Source: Lates calcarifer (lineage: Eukaryota; Chordata; Actinopteri; Centropomidae). Taken from it: 64,000 nucleotides of DNA. Both the position numbers and the translations under genes were made by a program. The DNA lies in the NCBI RefSeq assembly GCF_001640805.2, contig NC_066852.1, forward strand, positions 4,944,194-5,008,193, read 5' to 3'. The notes beneath the pieces were generated by a model, which saw nothing but the letters and a program-made list of their open reading frames with translations, was not told where the DNA came from and ran no database searches. This document shows, piece after piece, positions 52,997 to 64,000 of this stretch; position 1 is the stretch's first letter, and every line of letters begins with the position of its first letter.

Positions 52997-53906
52997 TAGT
53001 GATAGACCGATATGTTTTTTTCAGGGCCAATACCGATACCGATTATTAGTAGTCAAGGAGGCCGATAACCGATATTTGGAGCTGATATACATTTGCAGTC
53101 AAAGTGAAAATACTGGCGACAAAATTTTGAATAATACAAACTCCAACACTTAACTTTGTTTAAATGCCTTCAAGCATATGTTTATTAAACATCTTTTTTC
53201 AGATTTGCAACATGTTAAAGGTCTTAGACAGTAGACATCTTTGTTTAAAAAAAAAAGTGCAGTGAGCTCTCAGGCTCAGCAGCATGTCTTATAAAATTAA
53301 ATGAAAACTAAATAGCTCCCTAAAGTTTTCTACAGTAAATAAAGTTTTCCAACATTTCAATATAACTGAAATGTTATTTTATCTTTCACTTACCTTTGTT
53401 TTAAGTTCAAACAAAAACAAAAAGTGCAGGGAGCTCCCAGGGTCAGCAGCATCTCTTATAAAGTTAACTGAAATTTAAAATAAATAAATAAATAGCTTCC
53501 TGAAGTTTTATAAAGTAAATAAAACAAAGTTACATAAAATTTGCACAGAAATGTGAGTCTCAAATCAATTAGTAGTCCCAACTGAGCAGCACCAGATTGT
53601 GGTGCAAAAAGCAGAGTTGTTCAGTGTGTGTGAGCACTGTGCATGCACAGCTTTCACTGCTGATTGGCTGTTGCCGTGGCTCTGTGTGTAACCAATCAGA
53701 TGGTGTTGTGGGTGGGACAATGCTGGAGACTAGTGCAGTAGTGACTGCAGACAGAGAGGCACGGCTGCATCAAAGCCAAAATAACCCAGTTTTAAATTGA
53801 TCTCTTATCAGCCGTCAGATTTTAAAAAACGGCCGATGCTGATATCCGTCAAAATGCAGAATATCGTCGCAGATAATCGGCCCAGCCGATAATCAATCTA
53901 TCCCTA
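52997..53906 (-). mobile_element. Non-autonomous hAT-like transposon, copy B
   Basis: This 910-bp element is in reverse orientation to copy A (15814-16558). It starts TAGTGATAGACCGATATG and ends GATAATCAATCTATCCCTA. The flanks ATTGAAAC (52989-52996) and ATTGAAAT (53907-53914) match at 7 of 8 bases, giving an 8-bp target duplication and supporting hAT. It has no transposase. It is 165 bp longer than copy A because an internal segment is present twice (about 53252-53345 and 53419-53532, offset about 167 bp). Confidence 0.82.
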
Positions 53907-55036
53907 ATTGAAATGGTGATAGCATGCCCATGTACAACCTTGTCATAGACACATCTTAGGTTTATTAGATAGATGTACCATTCTAAAAGTTTTAATTACT
54001 TGAGGCATATAGAGGGGTATACAAGATAAAATGAGATAACAAGATGTGGAGGGTCTATCGCACACCACCACCAAATAACATGCTGCGGGAGGCGGGAGCA
54101 AGAAATTGACTTGTCAAGGCATAACTTTTTCATCAAAGCCAAAGGCCTAAACAAATGGCCAGCTAGCCATCCAAGAGACTTCTGTGTAGCTGGCCATTCT
54201 AGTTAACTTCAACACATCCCTAAAAGCATCAGTAGTCTGACAACAAAACAACTAATCATAGCAGTATACAACTTAGAGCATCCTTCCAGCTGATTCAATC
54301 TACCACAAACCCACCTTAAGACATGACTAAACTGTGAATTGATTTGGGTTCTGTCCAATCGCAAACAAGTTTTGTGAAATGCTTTATGTTGTGAAATATA
54401 CTGTTTACTGAAATGTAGTTTAGTTTTGACCCACAGGAATACTGTATCAAACACTTAACTGTCTTGGATTTTCTACTGAAAATGAACCATGCCAGTGGAC
54501 AAAAAATGGTCTTAAAAAATGTTCCCTTTGTGTTGTGTAATTTTTATAATTAACCGACTATTCATTATTTATTGATTGAAATTTGCATCACTAATCGACA
54601 TGCCAATGGCTGGCTTGTGGATTGTAACAAGCAGCACCACCAACGTTTTGTTGATGTATCAAAGCTCAGCTCTGCCTATGCTGCAGATCTCGTGGCTGCT
54701 TTTAGTTTCAAGTGTGAGCTTGAAACATCCAGATGGTTGGGTTACTCAAGGTCAGGAAAAAGGACAGATAAAATCATTGGGAAAGTATAATTGGAGACGT
54801 GCTTCCTTGTCTGTGCGAGAATATGCTTGTCTATTGTTTGACTAAAACCACGGCCTGATGCTTCTCAGTGTCAATTAAGAGTTAATGAGATATCATCATG
54901 AATTATACAGTGTGAAAAATACTCAGTGTTAATTATGATTACATGAAAGTGAATGTCATTAAGTTGAGCTGTTTTTTGTGACATTCATGTCAGTTATTTT
55001 TCATAAGATGTGCTAGTTGCAATGTTTTTCAAAAGG

Positions 55037-55069
<33 letters not shown>
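55037..55069. repeat. Poly-A run of 33
   Basis: 33 consecutive A residues about 670 bp from the Ig1 exon. On the transcribed (minus) strand this reads as poly-U downstream of the exon, too far away to be part of a splice signal. Confidence 0.95.
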
Positions 55070-55071
<2 letters not shown>

Positions 55072-55734
55072 GAAGTTAGTAGTAGAGAAACAGGAATTAT
55101 CCTTTTTTTCTCAACTTCAAATGGTTTAGTCTGCATCTGTTCAGATTGCCAGCAGTCCATTGATATAGTGCATTCTCTTTATTCAACAGGAGGTTTTCAA
55201 CACAACTACCTGCTTAATCAAATTTTTAATTATATGTCAATTTAGTACAGCTACATGATGAAGACTCAGGCCATGGTGTTAATTGTTTGTGGAAACTAAC
55301 CATGAAGGAAAATGATTTCATCATAAAAGTCTCAGTGCTGACAGTTGATTTGGTAGAACTTCACAATAAAACTCAGCCAAGACATTTTTCAATGTACTGT
55401 GCCCTGAATCAATATCTATCAGCAATCTGAAATTAAATCAAGATTGAATCCTGGTTTCATCACCAGGTCTAATGATCACTGAATTCCATCTAATCACAGC
55501 ATCCTAAAACATAAGAGGGAGGATTTTATATTTGATTTAGCTGAAGATTTGTTCTGGTCAAATCCACACAAAAACAGGGTGAGTTTACAGTGCTTCATGT
55601 GTAAAAATGAACATCCAAACTGCAAAGAAGCCAACACACCTTACTGTTCCAGCTCTGATCTAGTTTGACACCTTGGTTATTTGTCACAGCTGAATACAAT
55701 CACTGGTAGTGCGGGTAAGGTAACAGCATTTTAC

Positions 55735-55970
55735 CTTGAACGATGAGATGCACTTTTGTGGATTTTGGTTTCTTGTTTGTGAGGATAGAGCAGACATAGG
55801 GCCCCTCGTCATGGACATCAACATTTTGGATCTTGATGCTGTACTCTGTGGCAGCTGTGTTTTCCATCAGGATGACGCGAGGATCCAGAGACCACTTCTC
55901 ACTTCCTGCGAATAGAATGGTGGTGCGATTCAGCCATGCCACTCGTGACACTTTGTTGTCCACATTGCAT
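55735..55970 (-). CDS. opcml: IgLON family exon (most of Ig domain 1), opcml-like
   Basis: This internal coding exon is 236 nt and has 78 complete codons. It opens with the third base of a split Arg codon and Cys-Asn-Val-Asp, and ends Val-His-Leu-Ile-Val-Gln plus the first base of a split Val codon. It carries the Ig V-type hallmarks of IgLON domain 1: the first Cys at exon residue 1, the core Trp in AWLNR (residue 12), the KWSLDPRV strand (25-32), and DEGPYVC with the second Cys at residue 60. LNRTT holds an N-glycosylation sequon. The acceptor is a pyrimidine-rich tract ending TTCTACCAG; the donor is CAAG followed by GTAAAATG. IgLONs are GPI-anchored neural adhesion proteins that pair through their first Ig domains. 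By recalled comparison OPCML is closest, at roughly 60-65 percent identity to the mammalian protein, with NTM next and LSAMP, NEGR1 and IGLON5 further. Family is near certain; the paralog is less so. Confidence 0.93.
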
Positions 55971-56423
55971 CTGGTAGAAGAAAGAAAAAACACACACACT
56001 CATCAGAGATTTTGGCCTACAGCATAACAGTCTGTCTCTGTCAGAGCCCTTGAAATATCAGAAAAAGAAAATAAATAAATAAATCACCATATCATAAATT
56101 TTCTCTCTAAAGAAAAGCTAGAATTTTGATTTGATTGTGATTGTGGAATTTTAATAACAAGGCAGTTTAAGGTAAATAATGTATTTTAAAAAAAGCTCAA
56201 ACTTTAAGTATATTCTCTGGTGAAAATAAGGATCTGCAGCTGTAGCTCATTACAAATTAAAACAAAGAAAATTCTGCTAACATGTTTATTTGTGGAACCT
56301 ATGAAAAACAGTTTAGATGGCATATATTATACACAATAATATGCACTGTAAAACCATTGTAGTTAGATAGGGATGTCAATTTCAAGGCAGGTCAACTTGA
56401 ATAGTTTCTTTATTGCGGTGGCC

Positions 56424-56844
56424 CTGAAGGTCAAAACACCACAACATTTCAGAAAACACATTTTAGGAGACACAATATTTTAGGAAACACTACACCATTT
56501 CACAAAACACTACAACATTTCACAAAACACAGGGTGGGACAACAGCCCTTCTTTGTGATTGGACAGAACCCCTGTCAATTCAGAGTTCATCCAGTGATGT
56601 GTTCACAGTCGGGGGGTGACAGAATTAAGCATAAGGATCCCTGGAATGATGGAGAGAGAAAATGAGTGTATAGGCTATATAATGAGGGCATGTTTTACTA
56701 CGTTCCTACTTTTTGATTAATTTGTGTGCACAAGATAAGTTTATATATAGAGAACCATTACAACTTTTGTAGTGTTTTGTGAAATGTGGTTGTGTTTTCT
56801 GAAATGTAGTGTTTTCTGAAATGCTGTAGTGTTTTGACCTTCAG
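56424..56844. mobile_element. MITE with long terminal inverted repeats
   Basis: The left end CTGAAGGTCAAAACACCACA matches the reverse complement of the right end at 19 of 20 bases. The inverted homology continues as short subrepeats of the form ACAACATTTCA(G/C)AAAACAC, at least four in the left arm and three in the right. The total is 421 bp with no coding frame. The centre holds unrelated single-copy-like sequence. No clear target duplication was found, so the superfamily is open. Confidence 0.7.
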
Positions 56845-59800
56845 AGTAACCATACTTTTTTTGCTTTCTGAGAATGTAATTATTAGTTCAACCCTGTAAG
56901 TTACTTAAAATGAGCTGATTAAATGCCCAGTTGAATGCTGCTGAGTCCTTATTTTACGTGGAAGGTCCCACTACAATATGGTATCATACAAAAGTGCAAA
57001 GAGGGACAGATAACACCAAACATACAGAGATCAGGGGGAAAAAAAAACAAAAAACAAAAACAAATCATGGAAAATGGTCATACGTTAAAAACTATTACAT
57101 CATTTAGTGAAAACTGATTTTAAAATAATTTTAAACATGGAAAGAGAGGGCTAACAATTCAGTTAGTTAAGTAAGTACTGCATCTCATTCTAAGCTGGCA
57201 GTGCATGAAAGGAAGAAAGACAGATTTACCCAGCTCTGTTAAAGTGGCTGCGACTATGAGGACAATTCTGGAGCAATATGTCAGTACACGAGATTTGTAC
57301 TGTACTAATTAGTTACATTCAAATAATTTTTCAAGAACAGTAAATATATGCATTGTACAAGCACTACACATACCATCATAATGTACAAGTATGTACAAGT
57401 AAAGCAAACACAGATAATATGCACATTAACATTGCCCTTCACAACTCATCGCAAGAGCATCAAGAGGCAAGTGGTTTAAAAAAAGAAACATACACCTTGA
57501 TATGTGCCTGTGCTTGATATTCAATCTAAAGGACACAGAGTGGAGCACATGTATACCTTAAACTCAAAAAAAGTAAAAGTATCTGCAAGTGCAAACTTAC
57601 TATATACTCTCACTTGTTACATAAGAGAATGTTCATTGTTTTTATAATAAAGTTAGATGCACCTGATGCAAATTCAAAAAAAAAAAACAAAAAACAAACA
57701 AACAAACAAAAAAAGCATAGTGCAGTCTGTTACAGAATGATGTCACAGACTATTGTTTCTTTTCCCTCTCCCTCACAATCAGATTTGGCTGAATATCTGG
57801 CTTTTAGGGAGCACTTTAACTAGACCATTATGGAATTATATAGAATTACATTGATAAACTACAGCTGTGATGCTTTAAACATTTTAACCACCAAAAGTGG
57901 TTAAAAGCCTGCTGACTTTTTTTTTTTCACATTGCTTTTAGCCAATAAAAAGTGCAAGGAGCGATAAAAAGGTTAAGAGATTTGTTAGCATCAGACCTTA
58001 ACAAACCTGGATATTAAATTGGAAACTGGATCCAAAACCAGTTATTGGAACCCAATCCTATATGTTAGTACCACATTCAGCTTTGCTGTGGAGAACTGAG
58101 CTAAACTGAACTGACCTGAACCCACAGATTGTGATGATAGCGTGGTTTAATGAATTTGAACATTTTGATTTTTTTTTTGTTTGTTTCTTTCAAAGCTTTA
58201 CTGTTGAAAAAAGCTTTTCTATATCACTGAATAGTAATGTGAATGTATTTAATATATAGAATATTATATAACAATACAATATTATATATGAAGGTAATGA
58301 TAAATAATTGATATTTTTAAAAAATCATTGTCTTGAATGATATCTCCATGCCCATCTGATACCAGTGAAGTCACACAGGTACTGTGCAGTTCTGCTTATA
58401 CATGCATTCAGCCAGACTGAAACAACAGCATAAGCAAATAGATCCCTTAGTTGTTTTTGTTTTTTTGTTTGTTTGTTTTTTTGTGTGTTTCTTTTTCCCA
58501 GCAAGGAAATTACAGAGTATAAACTTATGAAAAAGAAAACTAGACTCAGAATGCACTGGGATATTTATGCCACTTATAACCAGGATTTGGCAGAACATTC
58601 ATTGATAGTATCAGTAAAAGAATGGAAAGAGCTTTCTGTACTGGTACTTTTTTGTTTGTTTGTTTAAATTAATGGATATTATGAATTTGGCATGTGTTTG
58701 TATGAGCTGTGAGAACTGCCTTTTTAAATCCAAAATGCCCTGAAGTTTAAGTAAGCTCACAGATGTGGGAAGATGAATTTAGTGCACAGCCTCAGCGTCT
58801 GGCTGATTAGTCTGCAGGTCCCAGCACAACTTATCACACACAGTCCATATAGCACATCAACCAGGGTGCTTCACACATCCAGCAGTGTTTGTTCACCCCA
58901 GAGTGACACATAACATTCAGAGCAAATATAGCAAAACAAGAAATTTCAGGTTCACAGATTAACACGTGCTGAATGCTTGGGAAATTAAGGTGTAGGGGGA
59001 ATTTGGAGGAGTGAGGCTGTAAATATAGGAGGACTCACTATCAGCAATCAGGCTGACAGTAAAGAAAGCCAAAAAGGAGCTTGTATATGATGGGAGGGGG
59101 CCAGGTGAGGTAACAGGAGACAGTTCGAATCAGACAAATATGCAGCTGAGAAAAAAAAAAAAAAAAAATCCAAATCCAGACTTGTTAAAGGTGTTAGTTG
59201 TATAAAGCTGATTACTACAGTTGCACTGCAGTTGCAATGTCACCATGTAATTTAGAATAATCAAAGAGTTTATTTAGTATGTTACAAAATGTGCTGGTGA
59301 TGTGTCATGTAAACTACAAACAGGACTCACTGTGTGACTTCAAGAGAAAGATTTCCATGTCAATAATGGCATCTCATCTGATCTGTACCATACAGTTCTG
59401 TCTTTTACCAGAACAACATGGGACTACCAGTCAATTCAGATGAAATTACAGACATTAGAGGGAGACGTACATCAGAAACAAGACAAGACTGTTCCTTTGA
59501 AGAACTTACACTATCGAGTGGTACCACTTCCACTGCCTCACAACAAACATGGAATTAATCATTTATTGTCAAAAGGAACTCTAGCTTTTATAATGTTTGC
59601 CTTTGGAGAAGTACATTCTCCAAAGAACAAGGCTCCAAAAGTTATTATTGGATCATTTATATTTGCAAAGCCTAGAGGGAAATTAACACTTTTGGTCAGA
59701 GCCCCAAAAAACTATGTTTGCACAAACATGTCTTCTTGAGAAGCCTTAATGGTTTTAAAAAGGGAAGTAAAACATTAACGGGCTAAAGGTCAGCAATGGC

Positions 59801-60210
59801 CATTAAACTGTGTTCTGAGTCTGAGACACATTTTACATGGGATAAACAGTGCCTTATTTAGGAAACCTGTGAAGCTAATCAAAGCTCAGGTTATTAAAAA
59901 GTATGTCCCACATGCAATAGGATTAATTGGTAAGGTCTGTGCAAAGCTGCCAGATTTGTGTGCTTTCTGCAGGAGGTGGGCTATGGAGAGTGATGGAGTG
60001 AGATAAAGGAGATACCTGACATGATGATTTGGCATATAAATAGTGTAAATAATTCAAATATAACAGAAAAAAAGATAATTTCTTTCATCAGTTAATCGAT
60101 GAGGTTTCATGTGTATTTGACTCAGCCCCATACTCCTACCCCTTTGTTGTTAGCTGCTGCTAGTCGGTAGGTCTTAATCCACTGTTAAAATGAAAAAGGT
60201 GTGTACATTC

Positions 60211-60735
60211 AGTAGTGATGGGCGATACCAATATTTTTTGTTACAATTTTAACAATACTGACGCAGATAATTTATTAAATCTGTATGTGATTTTTCCAAC
60301 AAAAAAGATAATTACACATAACAGCAAATCACACAACACATACCAGCCATTAATATCAAATTCATCAAAAGCAAATAGGATTATAATTAAACATGAACAT
60401 AATAAATAAAAAAATCCCACTGTTTTAAAGAAATACTATGATTAGATAACTAATAAAATAAGCAAATATTACCAAAACAAATTAAGCAGATATTTTTGTG
60501 AATAGTTCATGTGTGTTATACTGTAACAACAAACGGTTCTCACAGTCACGTGACACAGGCCCATCAGGACTGTTTTACATTAAATTCATTATACTAAAGT
60601 CCTGAAAACATTTGGAAGTGATACAGCCATATATTGTATATAAATATTTTTTTTCCATCTATATATGTTTCAAAGGAAGAATCAATACCAAACTAGTAGC
60701 AAAGTATCGACCTCCAGGATCGATCCGCCAAGTCC
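60211..60735. mobile_element. Possible decayed hAT-like element
   Basis: The left side starts TAGTGATGGGCGATACCAAT, a recurring start of non-autonomous fish hAT elements. About 500 bp on is ATCAATACC and then AAGTATCGACCTCCAGGATC, resembling the opposite terminus. No clean inverted ends or target duplication could be fixed, so limits are guesses. Confidence 0.35.
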
Positions 60736-61424
60736 TGATGTTCGGTGTACCTTCAGTAGCTAGTGTTGCATAGAAATGCTTATAAACAGTTTGTGGAGCA
60801 CAGCTGTATAGTTGTCAAACCCTGGTTGGAACTGATCCTTGTTTGACAAGATTTAAATCCATTCATTTATTTTTAATTCATCACTGTCATTTCATCATTT
60901 ATTTATTTATATGTTTTCCATGTCATTTTATATTCATTCTATATTCCCTGAAGAAATGTACAGGAACCAATTTTTCACATGGGTTATTCATTGTAGTGAG
61001 AAATGCTCCAGTAGTAAATTCTGTCAACAAACAGATAAAAATATGAAGTTAATATCAGTGCTAGCACAGCAGGCTCAAAAACCCTGGCTGAACACTTAAG
61101 CTGAAAAAAGCATTCAACTAAGAGTTTCCCTAGTTGAGAAATAAATTAGGTCATAAAATGTAAATATAAGAGGTTATCTTCCTCTCCTGCTTCTTCCCTG
61201 GCAGGTGCTGTAGGATTTAGTTGTATGCATGCCAAGTCACTGCAAAGAAGAAAAGGCTGCAGGTGAAGATGCAATAGGGGGAAGATTTTTTATTCATTTT
61301 ATTAGTCTTCCTCTATAGTTACTCTGTGAACATGGTGAGTGGAAGTTTTGTTAAGAATCTGTGCTGTGTTCAGCTTTGTCCTGCTTCATATTCATAAAGG
61401 TGCACACTTTCACACTGGGAGCTT

Positions 61425-61609
61425 TTCAGTTCAGTCCTCCTCTGCTGCCTACTGAGTCACTTCTGTGGAGCAACCAGAGGTTAACTGCTCAAGGGCACCT
61501 TGTCAGTAGCTACTCCGGAAAGAGAGGCATAGTTAATCCTTTTTTTCCTGTACTCACAGCTGCTCCTAGGATTCAAACCATTGACCTTCCAATTTGTGTC
61601 TTCAACCTT
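61425..61609 (-). mobile_element. tRNA-derived SINE remnant (antisense)
   Basis: The antisense B-box is AGGATTCAAACC (61568-61579). Further along in the minus direction is the antisense of the SINE body, seen on the plus strand as CTGCTCAAGGGCACCTTGTC. Both are standard parts of a fish SINE in reverse. The edges are approximate. Confidence 0.55.
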
Positions 61610-63419
61610 TAAAGGGGAAATTGACCCACTTACCTGGAGGGATATCTCTTTATCTAGCTTTAGTATAATCTGCCAAAGTTTTAGTTATGTTTCTAATCAA
61701 CCCCAACAGTGGAGCTTATTTTTGGTTCTCACAAACAACAAAAACCAAACAAAAAGCTCAACAGCAACCAACATTTCCACAAATTGTAACATGGCAAATT
61801 GTAACATCTTTATGTACACAAACAATTGGCAAAAAAAATATACACCTTAGCAAAATAGCTCACAGCTGTGGATCACACTGACTAACCTTGTAAAGACTGC
61901 TGTAATAAAGACACATTGAAGTTAAGTTTTTCAAATGTAGCACTACAAACTGTGACTGAGTTCTATTGTATTGGGGGTGACAGCGAGCATTTCACTGGCA
62001 GACATCTCTAGACCTCAGTCAATTACACTGTGAGTTTGGAATAGATATACTGTTTACAGTATGCTCTGTACTTTAGGGAAAGTGTACAAAAGTACATAAA
62101 GTGTCCTAAACTCCTCAACACTCATGGGTCTGGTTGTTTGTTTGGCTGTGTGTTTTCTGATTTGCACAGATAAAAGGAACACAGACAGTTCCACATCCAG
62201 ATATTTTTTTCTCAGCTACAATAGTGGCACTGTTCAACAGGGATACAGAGAGAAATCAATCATAAAAAAGGAAGAGATACCAATTTTTCTACTGACAGGA
62301 GACTCACTAGACCAGAATGTAATGCAGACACAATACCTGGCTGGAAACCCAGTCTGTTTCTGATACTAAAACTGTCACTTTGGCTTTTGCTCCCCCTTTC
62401 TATGCTTAAATAACCTGTTGGAAATTGTCCAGGCTCATTGTCTGAAGGATGATAAAATTAATGTTGAGTGTTTGATCACAAAATACAGAATGTGTCCAGG
62501 GAATTCCCTTCATAATAATCATAATCCAGTGAAAGCAAATTTTATCTGTTTTTAAAGAGCTGAGCTGCATTAAAAAAAAAAAAAGAAAGAAAGAAAGGAA
62601 ATGAAAGAAATCATTACAGACTGTTTGACAGGGTTTTCCCACTAAGACAACTAAGACACCTTGCTGACAGGATGGCCAGATCCCAAACCTTAATAGCAGT
62701 CAACTTTCAAATTGGCTGAGAGATCCAGTACTTGGAGAGAGGCCAACAGTGGGTGGCACTGTCACAAACTGTCCTGCTGAAACACTCAGCTGACAGTCAG
62801 CGTACTTTTCAAAATTGCACTTCACACCAAAATGGTTTGTACTGTCTGTTGTGATGATACTTAAAGTTGTGTTTCAAATGAAATCCTCCATGTGCTCTTG
62901 AGAGCTCAACTCCATCAGAGCAGCAAGATATAAAGTTGATGCTAATTAAAGGATAATTGCAGCAGTTATTAGCCATTCATGACTCTGGGGAGGGCATGAA
63001 TTCACATCTTATCTTTGGGTGCCACTGTGAGGTTGATATGTCTATTTTCCTATACTTGATTCAAATATCCTACTATGTATGGTAGATTCATAGGAAAACA
63101 GTAGCATGTAATTCAATGTTACTGTAATTCTGTTTCATTGATATCAGCTTTTGGGGTTTACTCGTCACTCACCTTTAACTGTATTATGTTCAGGCTGACT
63201 GTTTGTATTGCTTGCACCTAGGAAGACACAATCTCCAAAGATCATTAATCCAATTTGAGCTGTAGCAGCCTAATGAGTGTTTCTTGCACCCAGATTTCTG
63301 GGACCTTAAACCACACTTGCTGTTAGCATCAGTAATCACAAGTGTTACCAAATCAGTCAAGGAAAACAGATGTTCTATAGAGTCTAACTCTCCATGCCAC
63401 AATGAGGTTAATGTGTGGT

Positions 63420-63605
63420 TTTAACTGAAATATTTCAACAAATACTGGATGGATTGTTGTGAAATTTGGTAAAACACTTTCATATCCCCATTCAGATAAA
63501 ATATTATTATTAAGAATTATCCCATAACTTTATGACCAAGTATCTGCAAAACAAATATAAATAACTCATCTAATAACTAAATATTTGCATACTAAGATGC
63601 AACAC
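63420..63605 (-). repeat. Dispersed repeat R2, copy 3 (antisense)
   Basis: Reverse orientation of R2: CTGAAATATTTCAACAAATA, TGGATGGATTGTTGTGAAAT, TTGGTAAAACACTTTCATAT and ATGACCAAGTATCTGCAAAA on the plus strand, in the family's order. Confidence 0.55.
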
Positions 63606-64000
63606 TGAAAATGCCTTTATAGCTGCTAAACATTATTGTTATTGTGAAACACCAATTATTTCATTTATTATGGACTCTAATCATATCAAGTACACACAAT
63701 ATTCCCATCCTATACACTGAAAATCATATGGTGCACTTGTCAGGGTCAAACAGCACCTTTAGAGAAAGATGATTATAATTCTTGACACTTCCATCTTACA
63801 TTTATAAAGATCAAATCATCAGACTTCTTCACAGTTTCCTATAAAAACGCTGTACAGGAATCTCTACTTTTTAACTTTCAGAGGGGATTTCATAAACTGC
63901 AGCAACTTGAACAAAAATATTCACTTCTTAAATAAAGGGGACAGATACAAGGCTCTACCCCTATACCAAAGATCCATTCATTTACTAACTGTGGTTAAAG

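Larger units (their letters stand above)
22817..55734 (-). other. Intron between the Ig1 and Ig2 exons (32,918 bp)
   Basis: Bounded on the minus strand by a GT donor next to 55735 and an AG acceptor next to 22816. It is phase 1, so any exon skipped within it would need to be symmetrical. I saw no further IgLON-like exon in it on either strand. Recognisable contents are repeats: the two Tc1-like relics, LINE fragments, SINEs, hAT-like copy B, two long hairpins and microsatellites, listed separately. The stretches between them are AT-rich with stop codons in all frames, and I see no gene in them. Several less AT-rich segments could be regulatory (see findings). Confidence 0.9.
55971..64000 (-). 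other. Intron upstream of the Ig1 exon (partial)
   Basis: Ends in the AG acceptor beside 55970. No signal-peptide exon, promoter-like GC-rich island or start of Ig1 was seen in these 8 kb, so the first exon lies beyond the right edge. Contents recognised are the MITE at 56424-56844, a possible DNA transposon end near 60.2 kb, an antisense SINE near 61.5 kb and an R2 repeat near 63.5 kb. The remainder is unassigned. Confidence 0.8.

Noticed and set aside
59440..59739. 99-codon plus-strand frame
   Set aside because: No recognised domain, no splice or promoter context, and a length possible by chance in this much sequence.
1..64000. CRISPR arrays, operons, prophage, plasmid or other microbial systems
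   Set aside because: No regularly spaced repeats, no long prokaryote-like ORFs; splice-bounded exons and fish-type transposons show vertebrate intronic DNA.

Overview
The window looks like intronic DNA from a ray-finned (teleost) fish. It carries two short, well-formed coding exons on the minus strand and about 63.6 kb of AT-rich, repeat-laden non-coding sequence. The repeats are of types familiar from fish genomes: Tc1-like and hAT-like DNA transposon remnants, tRNA-derived SINEs, pieces of several non-LTR retrotransposons, and many microsatellites. Nothing suggests bacterial, plasmid or viral DNA. Species cannot be named from the sequence.

The only gene I can support is an IgLON-family cell-adhesion gene (GPI-anchored, three-Ig neural adhesion proteins: OPCML, NTM, LSAMP, NEGR1, IGLON5). 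Transcription runs right to left. The exon at 55970-55735 encodes most of Ig domain 1, and the exon at 22816-22691 encodes the first half of Ig domain 2. Both have good AG acceptors and GT donors, their phases join without a break, and together they give 120 uninterrupted codons. Compared from memory with the paralogs, the protein is nearest to OPCML (opcml), with NTM next. The first exon (signal peptide, start of Ig1) must lie beyond position 64000. The exons for the rest of Ig2, Ig3 and the GPI signal must lie before position 1. The intron between the two exons is about 32.9 kb.

Layout: 1-22690 is the downstream intron, with copies of a dispersed non-coding repeat (family R1), an oppositely oriented pair of SINE-like elements, a LINE 3' end and hAT-like copy A. 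22691-22816 is the Ig2 exon. 22817-55734 is the large intron, with two Tc1-like relics, fragments of at least two kinds of LINE endonuclease or RT, SINEs, hAT-like copy B and two long perfect hairpins. 55735-55970 is the Ig1 exon. 55971-64000 is the upstream intron, with a long-inverted-repeat MITE and further SINE and repeat relics.

The most interesting structures are: two complete copies of one non-autonomous hAT-like element in opposite orientations, with recognisable 8-bp target duplications, one copy expanded by an internal duplication; a 421-bp MITE with subrepeated arms; two perfect hairpins (19-bp and 17-bp stems); and a six-copy repeat family. I found no evidence for a new multi-gene system.
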